Positions 7,013 through 15,026 of a stretch of DNA of 29,211 nt are shown in pieces. The stretch is from positions 1 to 29,211 of the IMG/VR virus record IMGVR_UViG_3300047409_000059; one strand, written 5' to 3'. Numbering within the stretch: position 1 is the first letter of the stretch; each line of letters starts with the position of its first letter. This stretch comes from a virus. Both the position numbers and the translations under genes were made by a program. A model generated the notes under the pieces. It was given only the letters and a program-made list of their open reading frames with translations. It had not been told where the DNA came from and ran no database searches.

Positions 7013-8566
7013 TTAGAGCGTGATTTCCGTATCCACTCCGCGATTGTACTGCAAGCGGAACTGAGCCAGCACCGCGAAGATGCGAAGCTGGTTGATCAAG
7101 TCGGGCGGATACAGGACGTTGATGCGGTTCGGATCGGTTGGATCGCGCTCCACAATCAGGTTCTTCTTGAACGCGGTTGCGTTCTCGACGCGCCCAAGGA
7201 ACTCATCTGCACGATACTGCGCAATGAGTTCCGCCTTGATGATCTTCGGCGTGACGATAGCTTGGCCCGCACCGAAGCGCGTGCCGTCGTCGGCCAGCTT
7301 GTGACGCGGATACTTGCTGGTGATGGCGTGGCGTTGCGAGCGGAACAAAGCCGCAAGCGTTGCCAGCGTCGGCACCAGTTCATAGGCGTCGTCACCCTGA
7401 CCGTAGAGGTTCTTCTGGTAGGTGGTGCTTTCACGAAGGATCGCCGGGATGCCGTCGTCGTTCACGCCTTGCGTTGCGATGCCGACACCTGACAGATCGT
7501 TGCACTGCTTCTTGGTGAAGCGCTGATGCTTCGGTGCAGGCAGGCAACCTTCCAGCACGAGCGTCTGCAACGGACGCGCCGGATCGTTCAACAGCGCACG
7601 CGCCGCCTTGGCTGCATAGGCCGCAGCCCAGACCCACGGAGGAGACGGCGAGTTGGCTTCGATGCCCATCACCGACAGCACGCCGCTGTTGTTGTTGGGT
7701 CCATAGTCCAACAGGTCGGCGTAGCCCTTATCCTCGCCGACCTCGACGCCTTTGTGGGCGGCGAAGACATGGCCATAGAGTTGACGCAGCCAGCCCCAGC
7801 GTCCGGTGTCACCGAAGCCGTACTCGCTTTCCAAGAGCGCAAGCGATGTGCTGTCGGTCAGGCCCGTGGCGACGTATTCGTAAATTTCGTCACCAAGGTT
7901 CGTCAGCGCGGTGGTGATGTCAGCCGTGCCCGTCCCACCAGTCAGCTTGTGGCCGGGAGGAATGGTCACAACCAGACCAAGCGGGATGCGCTCCGCTGCA
8001 AGCGCGCCGCCATAGGCGAGGCGGACGTCGATTTCGTTGCCTTCGACGCCTCTGTTTTTTGCCGTCAGATCGACAGCACCGGCAACGCCGACCAGTGCCA
8101 CAACCGGCATCGACATATCGGCGTTGATGGTGTCCGCGATCTTCTTCGCAACGTCAGCGACGACTTCGCCTGCCGCCACGAACACTTGCACGCGACGTCC
8201 AGCAATGTAGATCGGCAGCGTGCCAGCCTGTGTCGCTGGCGTGGTGACGGTGATTGTGCCGGTTGCCGGGACCGCCGCCACTTGCTCGGCGATGGGGACG
8301 ACCCAAAGCTCCTGCGCGAAGTTGTTCTTGGTGAAGCTCTCCACCATGCTGTCCAGCATGGAACCGTAACCGAACAATTGGCGCGCGTCTGCCTGAGAGG
8401 GGACCGGGATCGGCACGTTCGGAACTGCGGTGCCGGTGCTGTCCATCAGGCCGATGAGCAACGAAGTCAGGCGCGAGCGCGGATAGCCCGCCATGCTTGG
8501 ATCGACCTCGACCCAATATAGCGGCATCTTCCAGTTCGCTGGAATGGAGTTGAATGACACAGGCAT
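7013..8566 (-). CDS. Contractile tail sheath protein (Mu gpL-like)
   Basis: 517 aa from the ATG at 8566-8564, which has GGAGA 10 nt upstream; farther upstream codons in this frame read as non-coding. The start MPVSFNSIPANWKMPLYWVE plus VDPSMAG and RLTSLLIGL matches the opening of Mu-type sheath proteins. The C-terminal half contains the conserved 'EANSPSPPWVWAAAYAAKAA' handle region, PARPLQTLVLEG, and the end 'LLNQLRI..VLAQFRLQY'-like segment. It polymerises around the tube and contracts on infection, so the tail is of the myovirus type. The gene stands upstream of the cargo block, while tube and tape measure follow after it. Confidence 0.88.
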   Translation of the reverse strand: MPVSFNSIPANWKMPLYWVEVDPSMAGYPRSRLTSLLIGLMDSTGTAVPNVPIPVPSQADARQLFGYGSMLDSMVESFTKNNFAQELWVVPIAEQVAAVPATGTITVTTPATQAGTLPIYIAGRRVQVFVAAGEVVADVAKKIADTINADMSMPVVALVGVAGAVDLTAKNRGVEGNEIDVRLAYGGALAAERIPLGLVVTIPPGHKLTGGTGTADITTALTNLGDEIYEYVATGLTDSTSLALLESEYGFGDTGRWGWLRQLYGHVFAAHKGVEVGEDKGYADLLDYGPNNNSGVLSVMGIEANSPSPPWVWAAAYAAKAARALLNDPARPLQTLVLEGCLPAPKHQRFTKKQCNDLSGVGIATQGVNDDGIPAILRESTTYQKNLYGQGDDAYELVPTLATLAALFRSQRHAITSKYPRHKLADDGTRFGAGQAIVTPKIIKAELIAQYRADEFLGRVENATAFKKNLIVERDPTDPNRINVLYPPDLINQLRIFAVLAQFRLQYNRGVDTEITL

Positions 8567-8588
8567 ATGATGCGGTCTCCTTCTGAGG

Positions 8589-9188
8589 TCAGTGGTGATC
8601 GCGGAGGTCAATCCGCTTTGATAGTCCCGCCTTGAGGTTCTGATTGATCTCGTAAATGCGAATGATCTCCAGCACGCTGTCGGGATCGACACCGGGCGGA
8701 TACTGCAAGGTGAGATGCATCAGATTGAAATCGTCTTCCACGATTGGATCAAACCAGCCGCTAAACTCGCAGACGATTTCGACGCGAATTTCAAACAGCG
8801 TGGTCTCGCCCACCTTGGCGTACTGGCTCTGGCGGTCCATGCCGGTCCAGCCCTCGACCAGCTTCACGAATAAAGGATTGCGCAATAGGATGTCGTCGGC
8901 TTCCGACATCATCTCTTCAAGCGCATCGAGCTTGTTCTGATCGTCGGTGTCGGCGTGAACCGCACCGGACAGGCCCATCGTTAGCTCGTGCTTGAACTTC
9001 GGCTCCGCATGATTGGCGTGGCCCATCGGCGTGCGCTTCTCGCGCAGAATGTAGACGCCCAGCATCGGTAGATCGGTCGGCTGCACCTGAAGCGCGGGCG
9101 TGTTGCGATAGGTCTTGAAGCGCGCACCAAAGCCAGCTTGCAGAAGCCGCATCGCCTCTCTCTGCATCATGCTGGCGTAATGGCTCAT
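8589..9188 (-). CDS. Probable tail terminator or tail completion protein
   Basis: 199 aa, between the FII-like joining protein and the sheath gene, where contractile phages place the tail terminator/completion protein. It opens with a helical segment (MSHYASMMQREAMRLLQAGF), then strands such as DLPMLGVYILREKRTPMGHA and FKHELTMGLSGAV, and an acidic helix 'DALEEMMSEADDIL'. This alternation fits gpU/terminator-like folds. No sequence signature is decisive. The start overlaps the preceding stop (ATGA at 9185-9188). Confidence 0.5.
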   Translation of the reverse strand: MSHYASMMQREAMRLLQAGFGARFKTYRNTPALQVQPTDLPMLGVYILREKRTPMGHANHAEPKFKHELTMGLSGAVHADTDDQNKLDALEEMMSEADDILLRNPLFVKLVEGWTGMDRQSQYAKVGETTLFEIRVEIVCEFSGWFDPIVEDDFNLMHLTLQYPPGVDPDSVLEIIRIYEINQNLKAGLSKRIDLRDHH

Positions 9189-9544
9189 GGCAGCACCGGG
9201 TGTTGCGTGCGCAGCATCAGCATGCCGCCGCCCTGTCCATCCAGATCGACATCGCCGATCCAGAACTTGGAGCCGACTGCCGGATGCATCGTGTCGATAA
9301 TTTCAACAAGGTCGCCGCGATCAGGCACCGCCACGGGGAAGTCCCGCATGCGAATGCCCAGCGACGTCTGCTGGTCGGAGAAGATGGTTTCGTCCTGCAT
9401 CTGCACATCGACCGGCGTCGATGAATAGACGCCGCGCAAATCAAACGCAGGCGCGCCGGGCTGGCTCACAAGCGGCGTGAACCGGCACTTGATCGAGAAG
9501 ATATCTGAGGCTGGACCAAGAACCAGCCGGTCAAAATCAACCAC
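9185..9544 (-). CDS. Head-tail joining protein (lambda FII-like)
   Basis: 119 aa from a GTG at 9544-9542, preceded by AGGA at a good distance and lying 13 nt after the previous stop. Residues upstream of this start are Arg/His-rich and look untranslated. The pattern is typical of FII/neck proteins: 'FDLRGVYSSTPVDVQ', then 'TSLGIRMRDFPVAVPDRGDLVEI' split by a loop, and an end 'IGDVDLDGQGGGMLMLR'. These proteins seal the portal vertex and dock the tail. The order after the capsid gene agrees with that role. Confidence 0.65.
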   Translation of the reverse strand: MVDFDRLVLGPASDIFSIKCRFTPLVSQPGAPAFDLRGVYSSTPVDVQMQDETIFSDQQTSLGIRMRDFPVAVPDRGDLVEIIDTMHPAVGSKFWIGDVDLDGQGGGMLMLRTQHPVLP

Positions 9545-9557
9545 GGCGCACGATCCT

Positions 9558-9920
9558 TCACGGTGTCGGTGTCGGTGCTTCGATTGCAATGCCCAGCCTG
9601 CATTCCACTCTTTGCTTCGTCGGCCTGTCGCGCGTGCCAGAGCGCAGCTTGATCCAGCCGACTGTCCGCGCCCATGCACGGTCGATCACAACGCCGCTGT
9701 TGGGATGCGCGACGATGGTGATTTCCTTGCCCTCGTCATCGAACAGGTCGTTGTACCCGTTGCCGTCCGACGACACTTGGAACGTCATCTTGTCGGTGTC
9801 GCCGTCGTCGTACTCCTGCGGCACGGTGATGCGGACGATGATGCCCGCAGAGCAATCGATGCCTTCCGAAAGGCTCTCGCCTGCCGGGATGGTTGGTCCG
9901 TCAATGATGGTAAGCGGCAT
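9558..9920 (-). CDS. Small beta-rich phage protein of unknown function
   Basis: 120 aa, starting MPLTIIDGPTIPAGESLSEG. It has alternating short strands, an 'MTFQVSSDGNGYNDLFDDEG' segment and a 'WIKLRSGTRDRP' strand, followed by a Pro/Thr tail. Similar small beta-sandwich-like proteins with 'FQ.S.DG..F.DLYD...WIK.RSG' patterns are common beside capsid genes of temperate phages. The role, perhaps minor capsid or neck, is unproven. A good ribosome-binding site (GGGAGAGG) precedes the ATG. Confidence 0.65.
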   Translation of the reverse strand: MPLTIIDGPTIPAGESLSEGIDCSAGIIVRITVPQEYDDGDTDKMTFQVSSDGNGYNDLFDDEGKEITIVAHPNSGVVIDRAWARTVGWIKLRSGTRDRPTKQRVECRLGIAIEAPTPTP

Positions 9921-9951
9921 TGCGCCTCTCCCTTTGATCTACAGAAATGGA

Positions 9952-9971
9952 ATGCGGCGGTCGCGCCGCAT
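9952..9971 (-). repeat. Stem-loop just after the capsid gene
   Basis: ATGCGGCG (9952-9959) and CGCCGCAT (9964-9971) form a perfect 8-bp stem with the 4-nt loop GTCG, starting 7 nt after the capsid stop. On the coding strand it is followed by TCCATTTCTG, a weak T-rich stretch. It could be a leaky terminator that lets capsid mRNA exceed downstream mRNA, or a 3'-end stabiliser. Confidence 0.5.
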
Positions 9972-9977
9972 CATGCT

Positions 9978-10994
9978 TTAGCTGTGCGTGCCTTTAAGCA
10001 GCGCGAGCGGGCGCGAACAGAAGTTCAGGACGTTCATCTGGGTGTCCATGTGGATGCCCTTGTCGTTCTGCATCTGGTACTGCTTGACGTAGCGCGGACG
10101 CCCCATCGTGTTGACGGTCTCGACATAGTCGGCAGGACCGAACACTGACGGGAAGAGATTGGGCACGCCGGTCGGATAGAAGTAACAGGCGTCCGTCTCG
10201 ATCATCGGCTGGCCGGAAACGTAGCCGCGATAATTCGTCCACAAGATGCCGCCGAACACGAACGATCCCCACGATAGTCCACCAGCGGTGATGTACTGAT
10301 TGCGAAGTTCGGTTGCGTTGGTCGATTGCAGATAGGTTGCCCGCACTTCAGGCGACATGATCAGCGCATCGAAGAACGCATCGCCGCACAGAGCTTCAAC
10401 GCCCGTGAAGCCAAGGCCATCGAGGTTGGTGCCCATCGTGCGGATCACCGCCGCGCATTGCTGCCGGATCGCGCCGGTTGCTGGCGTTGCGCTGAACACG
10501 AAGTTGATCGCCGCTGGCGGCGTCACACCGAACTCGTTGAACAGGTTCAGCGTGGTGCCGTCCGCATAGGTGATGATGCCCTTGATCGCTCCCACGCGGG
10601 AATATTCCTGCGTGTACTCCAGCGACTGACCGGCAGTCTGCATGCGTTCGCCGACCTTCGTCATCACCGCTTCGGTGCCGGTCTCTTGACCGAACGGACG
10701 AACGCCCTGCACTTCTTCCGCCATGACCGCATCGTTGATTTCGAAATGCGGGATGGCCAGCATGCGCAGACCACGGCGCGGCTTCGGCATGGTGTGGCCG
10801 GGAGCGCCGCGCGGTGTCGGCGGGATCAGCATGAGGATGTTGTTGCTTTCCTCGATGGAGACCACCGTTGTCGCCACACTCGTCTCCGTGAAAATTCCAC
10901 GGTTGCTGATGTAGCCGGGGACGAACTTCAGATTGTTGATGGCGATAGAGAGCGGCACCACCCCGAAGGCATCGCCGCGAAAGATATCAAGCAT
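9978..10994 (-). CDS. Major capsid protein (lambda gpE family)
   Basis: 338 aa from the ATG at 10994-10992, with AAGGA upstream; codons farther 5' look non-coding. It starts MLDIFRGDAFGVVPLSIAIN, the typical opening of gpE-type capsid proteins. The PGYISNRGIFTE segment, TPRGAPGHTMPK, HFEINDAVMAEEVQGVR, and the late TGVPNLFPSVFGPADYVETV (a conserved gpE 'P.G....F....APAD..E.VNT' region) all fit. It forms the icosahedral shell and follows the decoration protein gene, as in lambda. Confidence 0.9.
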   Translation of the reverse strand: MLDIFRGDAFGVVPLSIAINNLKFVPGYISNRGIFTETSVATTVVSIEESNNILMLIPPTPRGAPGHTMPKPRRGLRMLAIPHFEINDAVMAEEVQGVRPFGQETGTEAVMTKVGERMQTAGQSLEYTQEYSRVGAIKGIITYADGTTLNLFNEFGVTPPAAINFVFSATPATGAIRQQCAAVIRTMGTNLDGLGFTGVEALCGDAFFDALIMSPEVRATYLQSTNATELRNQYITAGGLSWGSFVFGGILWTNYRGYVSGQPMIETDACYFYPTGVPNLFPSVFGPADYVETVNTMGRPRYVKQYQMQNDKGIHMDTQMNVLNFCSRPLALLKGTHS

Positions 10995-11049
10995 GTGCGT
11001 AATCCTTATTTTTTGCTGGCCTGTCGGCGAGCGGGATTGGTTTGCGCGC

Positions 11050-11880
11050 TTAGTAGCGAACGATGATGCCTGCGGCTGCGAGCGTGGCGAGACCGATGGC
11101 CTGTTCCGGCACGGTGATCGCACCCCACGAAATCTGATAGCCGTTGATTTCGCAGTCACGCACCAGCACCGCGATGCGCAGACCGTTGGTCGCATCAGCG
11201 ACACCGCCATAGATCGCGATGGCCGAACAGTCGGCACCAACCGCTGCCGGAACGAACGTCCCCGGTGTGGTCGAGGTGGGGGCGACCGTCTGCTTGACCG
11301 GCTGACCGATTTTGATGGTCGTACCCGGTGCGAAGTAGGCATACGCGCGCGAGCGCTGGCCGTTCGCTTCGGTCAGGATCATCTCTGCCGGATGCGCGCC
11401 CTCATTGAACAGCGGATAGGACGGCGTGCCCGCGAGCGGGTTGATTGCGTCCAGAACTTCCGGTGCCACGAAGCCGACCTGACCGCGCTCCGCATCACGC
11501 TTGGCGATTTCTTCCGGCGTCATGCTCGCGATCTTTTCGTCCTCCTCAAGGCGCTCTGCCGGGGACAGTGCAGCGCGGCGCTCCACTTCCTTGCGACGGT
11601 CGTCCTGATGCTTCTGGCGAAGCTCGCGCTGCGCCTTCGCTTGCTCCTGAGTTTCGGACAGCGCCTTCTGCTGCGCTTCGAACATCTTGTCGGAAAACTC
11701 TGCGGCCTTCTCGCGCGCCTTCTTCTGCGCCTCTTCGTTGGCCTGCTTCATCTTGTCTGCCGCCTGCTTGCGCTGATCGTCCACGCGGCGCTGATCTTCC
11801 GCGTTGAGAGGAGGAACGCCACCGGCATAAGCCGGATCGACAGGGTGCTTGATCGTCTCGTCGCGAGGGGTGTTTGCCAT
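11050..11880 (-). CDS. Head decoration protein (gpD-like) with long coiled-coil N-terminus
   Basis: 276 aa. The C-terminal part, about residues 150-276, is the gpD-like decoration domain: PLFNEGAHPAEMILTEANGQ, then strands with YFAPGTTIKIGQPV, AIAIYGGVADAT and an end AVLVRDCEIN...LATLAAAGIIVRY. Lambda gpD is about 110 aa. Here roughly 150 residues precede it, rich in Lys, Glu, Gln, Ala and Arg, with heptad-like runs and no Gly/Pro in the centre, so a long helix or coiled coil is expected. Such an extension may project outward or act as a scaffold in assembly. AAGGAG precedes the ATG. Confidence 0.8.
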   Translation of the reverse strand: MANTPRDETIKHPVDPAYAGGVPPLNAEDQRRVDDQRKQAADKMKQANEEAQKKAREKAAEFSDKMFEAQQKALSETQEQAKAQRELRQKHQDDRRKEVERRAALSPAERLEEDEKIASMTPEEIAKRDAERGQVGFVAPEVLDAINPLAGTPSYPLFNEGAHPAEMILTEANGQRSRAYAYFAPGTTIKIGQPVKQTVAPTSTTPGTFVPAAVGADCSAIAIYGGVADATNGLRIAVLVRDCEINGYQISWGAITVPEQAIGLATLAAAGIIVRY

Positions 11881-11905
11881 TTCGATACTCCTTTGAGTGT
11901 TGGCC

Positions 11906-12985
11906 TTACTTGGTCAGCCGCGCGTTGATCTTGTCGGTGATCTTTCCCCACGCCGCTGCCGGTGCCTCGTTGGTCGAGTGCGCCGCCAGAGGGTGATGCG
12001 GCAACACGGGCGCACTCGCCCGCATGTCCAGCAATTCTTTGCGCACCTGATCAACCGGCGTGTTGGCCTTGAGGTACGGGCCGACGCGCTCCGGTACTGC
12101 CGCGAGCGTGCAAAGGTCGGTCACGGCAATCATGTACGCCCGCGCTTCCGCAGCCTCGTTGCGCGGCGTGCCGGGATGCGGTGGCTCCGGTGGCGGCGAT
12201 GGCCGTGTTACGGGCGGCGTCTCCTGCGGCTCGCCGGGAGCGGGATGCTCCTGCGGCGGTGCGGGCTGTGGGGGCGAAGCTGGCGGAACATCCGGATGCT
12301 CCTCCAGCTTCTGAGGCTCTGGGGCAGGAGGAGGCGGGTCGCCCTGTCCAGCGCCTGTCTCTGCGCGGATGCGATCCGCTGCGGCCTGCGGCATCATGTT
12401 GAGGAAGCGCGGCGTAAAACTTGCGGCCATCTTCACGGGCGCGGTGACTTCGTCGGTGTAACCAAGCGACTTGGCTTCCTCCGCATCCATCAGGCGATCT
12501 TCCTTCATCAGCGCGGCGACCTTCGCTGGCTTCTGACCAGTGCGCGCGGCGTATGTTGCGGTGATCGACTTGTCGAGGCGCTGAAGATCGGCGGCGAGGG
12601 CGAGCATGTCGTCCGCGTTGCCCATCGAGAAGCCCGACGCCTGATGGATCAGCATGAAGCTGTTGGACGGCATGACGATCTTGTCTGCCGCCATCACGAT
12701 GTAGGAAGCGGCGGACGCGGCGATGCCGTCGATGTGCGCCGTCACCTTGGCCTTGGTGTTCTTGATGGCGTTATAGATTGCGACACCATCGAACACGTCG
12801 CCGCCCGGCGAGTTGACGCGCAGCGTAATATTCTTCACGTCGCCAAGCTCTGCGAGGCTGTCAATGAATTGCTTGGCGCTGACCGCGTCGTCATCCCAGA
12901 ACGACTTGCCGATGGCGTCATAGATCAAAATTTCTGCGGCGGAATTTTCGCTGTCCGCCTTCTTCATCGTGAACCAATTGCGCAT
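11906..12985 (-). CDS. Head maturation protease, ClpP/S14-like (lambda gpC type)
   Basis: 359 aa. Residues 17-185 form a ClpP-like serine protease domain: VNSPGGDVFDGVAIYNAI (58-75), GIAAS (catalytic Ser91), MLIHQASG (His114) and KEDRLMDAEEAKSLG with Asp163 as third triad member. The C-terminal 160 residues contain a long Pro-rich stretch (about 208-275) and a helical end. In lambda-like heads this region can act as scaffold, since the scaffold gene Nu3 lies inside gene C. No separate scaffold gene is seen here. It cleaves portal and scaffold during head maturation. AGGAG lies upstream of the ATG. Confidence 0.88.
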   Translation of the reverse strand: MRNWFTMKKADSENSAAEILIYDAIGKSFWDDDAVSAKQFIDSLAELGDVKNITLRVNSPGGDVFDGVAIYNAIKNTKAKVTAHIDGIAASAASYIVMAADKIVMPSNSFMLIHQASGFSMGNADDMLALAADLQRLDKSITATYAARTGQKPAKVAALMKEDRLMDAEEAKSLGYTDEVTAPVKMAASFTPRFLNMMPQAAADRIRAETGAGQGDPPPPAPEPQKLEEHPDVPPASPPQPAPPQEHPAPGEPQETPPVTRPSPPPEPPHPGTPRNEAAEARAYMIAVTDLCTLAAVPERVGPYLKANTPVDQVRKELLDMRASAPVLPHHPLAAHSTNEAPAAAWGKITDKINARLTK

Positions 12986-12996
12986 GGTACAAACTC

Positions 12997-14550
12997 CTAT
13001 GCTGCGTCCGCCGCATCTTCAGCGTCGGCGGCGTCCTGTTCTATCTGTTCGGCTTCCTCTGGGTCTTGATCGGTGGTCGCGTTCGGGTCTTCCGGCTTCA
13101 ACGCGATCTTGGTGGACGACACCACGGGGAAGGACAGACCAAGACGATCCTCGCGCTCGTGATCTGCCTTGATGCGCGCATCGCTCTCCTCCGGATCGAA
13201 GCCCTCTGCCTCGACCACATCGCTGCGGCTCTTGAAGCCCGCGTCCACGGCGAGCTTTTCGGCCTGACGATCCTTCAGCGGGTCCACCCAATCATTGCGC
13301 TGCGGTATCCACTTCGCGCGCTGATAGGAGACTTGCTCCATAAGGTACTCGCTCTCGCCGACCGGCAGCGCCTGCGCGAGAATGGCCGCATCCATCCAGC
13401 GCCGCCAGATCGGAGCGCACATCTGGAACACGATGACGTTGTGCTGAAACTGTTCCAGCTTGCGGCGATACTCCACGATGGAGCCGCGCAGCGATGAATA
13501 GTTGGCGCGGCGAAGATCGCTCGTGCCCAGCGAATAGGGAATGCCAAGCGCGGAGAAGATCGCCAGTTGCTGGCGATACTGATAAGCCTCGTATGATCCG
13601 CCGACGTCGGCAGGCTCGCTGAAGGTGATGCTCTCGCCGGGCAGCAATGTCTGCATGGTGCCGGGTTCAAGACCGGACAAGCCGATGTTTTCCTGCGGCG
13701 CGCTGCCGTCGATGCCGTCAATTGGGATGACGTCTTCCGGCGTTGCGGTGGTGATGAAGCCAGCGAACATCGCGGCGATGCGTTTGCGCTCAAGCTCCGC
13801 GTCGTCATACTGGTCGAGGAAGAACATGCGGACCAGCGCAGGCGTGACCAGCGGGACGCCGCGCATCTGACCCGGTCGCGTACACTTGAAGACGTGCAGC
13901 ACTTCGGAAGCCGGGACGCGAACCGGCTCCAACAGGGGCGAGCTTTCGATTGGCATGTCGCCGGGATGGATCGGGTGGAAATAATAGGCAGCGCGCTGGC
14001 CGATGTGGTCAAGCTCGATGCCGTTCATGATGAAGTTGCCGTTGGCGGCGAGGCCGTTCTTTTCAAACGGGCACATCTCGCTTTCCAGCAACTGGATTTG
14101 CAGCGGCACAAGATAGCCGTCCTCGACGCGGCGCGGACGAAAACGAATGAAGCACTCGCCCGCTTCAAACAGCGCGCGTCCCACAATCGTCTGCATCCCA
14201 TAGAAGTCGGCGATGCCGTCCGCGTCACACTCCTCCGTCCAGTCCAACCATAGCTGCATGATCGTCTGGCGCAGTTCGGGCTTTTCGGTCAGGAGCGACG
14301 ACGGCTTGATGCCGGTGCCGATCAGATTGGAAACGAAGCTGTCGCCAGCCGCGCATGCGTGCGGGTTGTTGCGCATCGCATCGCGACAGCGCGAGCGCAG
14401 GAGATTGCCGCTCGATGTGAGGATGGTGTTGACGGTGGCCTGCGTCGGCACCCAAGACTTGAGCCTGCGCCGCGAGCGTCCGCCATCGAAGTCGTTGCGG
14501 AAGGATTTGCCGCTGATCAGCTTGGCGATCTTGTCACGGAAGCCCGCCAT
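12997..14550 (-). CDS. Portal protein (lambda gpB family)
   Basis: 517 aa. The ATG at 14550-14548 overlaps the gpW stop (TGATG), which decides this start over a GTG 18 nt upstream. Conserved lambda-portal features are visible: RDAMRNNPHACAAGDSFVSN, 'LWLDWTEECDADG', a 'RALFEAGECFIRFR' strand pair, VPLQIQLLESEMCP, EVLHVFKCTRPGQMRGVPLV, and YSSLRGSIVEYRR near the C-terminal third. The last 25 residues are an acidic Asp/Glu/Ala tail. It forms the dodecameric DNA channel at the head vertex. Confidence 0.92.
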   Translation of the reverse strand: MAGFRDKIAKLISGKSFRNDFDGGRSRRRLKSWVPTQATVNTILTSSGNLLRSRCRDAMRNNPHACAAGDSFVSNLIGTGIKPSSLLTEKPELRQTIMQLWLDWTEECDADGIADFYGMQTIVGRALFEAGECFIRFRPRRVEDGYLVPLQIQLLESEMCPFEKNGLAANGNFIMNGIELDHIGQRAAYYFHPIHPGDMPIESSPLLEPVRVPASEVLHVFKCTRPGQMRGVPLVTPALVRMFFLDQYDDAELERKRIAAMFAGFITTATPEDVIPIDGIDGSAPQENIGLSGLEPGTMQTLLPGESITFSEPADVGGSYEAYQYRQQLAIFSALGIPYSLGTSDLRRANYSSLRGSIVEYRRKLEQFQHNVIVFQMCAPIWRRWMDAAILAQALPVGESEYLMEQVSYQRAKWIPQRNDWVDPLKDRQAEKLAVDAGFKSRSDVVEAEGFDPEESDARIKADHEREDRLGLSFPVVSSTKIALKPEDPNATTDQDPEEAEQIEQDAADAEDAADAA

Positions 14551-15014
14551 CACAGACCCTTGTCCCACTGATTGGTCATCCTGATCTGGCGAATGCGACC
14601 GCCGCGACCAAGCGCACCGTCAAGCTCCTCCTCCAGATCGGACAGGATTTGACGAAGCTCCGACAGCGAACGGAATTCGGTGCGCTTGTCGCCGTAGCCT
14701 GCGCTCTCGACGCCTGACGTGATGACGACCTTGAGACCCTTGATGGCGTCGGCGATTTCTTCCGGTGTCGCCGTTCGCGCATTGCGCTTGGCGAGTATCT
14801 GACGACCCTTGACCAGCATCGTCTGCGGCTCGTGAACCGGCACGGGCTTCGTGGTCAGCGTCACCTGATCGGGCGTCACATGGACGGTGGTGTGATCTGA
14901 CGAGCCTTGGATCGGCGACGGCGCATGCGGGGCAACATGCGGCGTCCGACTGGACATTGCTTGCTGAAGGGCGGCGACTTGCGCCAGCAATTCGTCGTAG
15001 GTAGGTTCTGCCAT
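14550..15014 (-). CDS. gpW-like head-tail connector with N-terminal extension
   Basis: 154 aa from the ATG at 15014 (MAEPTYDELLAQVAALQQAM). A TTG 12 nt upstream has a better-spaced GGAG and could be used instead. The C-terminal 50 residues contain the gpW signature: TEFRSLSELRQILSDLEEEL, then RGGRIRQIRM, as in lambda gpW, which is only 68 aa. The preceding 100 residues are Pro/His/Val rich with a helical 'TPEEIADAIKGLKVV' section and are extra for the family. gpW plugs the portal after packaging. Position between large terminase and portal matches lambda. Confidence 0.75.
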   Translation of the reverse strand: MAEPTYDELLAQVAALQQAMSSRTPHVAPHAPSPIQGSSDHTTVHVTPDQVTLTTKPVPVHEPQTMLVKGRQILAKRNARTATPEEIADAIKGLKVVITSGVESAGYGDKRTEFRSLSELRQILSDLEEELDGALGRGGRIRQIRMTNQWDKGL

Positions 15015-15026
15015 AACCCGGAGCAA

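Noticed and set aside
7526-8521. 331-codon plus-strand frame opposite the tail sheath
   Set aside because: Antisense shadow of the sheath gene with Arg/His-rich composition; no motif and no operon partner on that strand.
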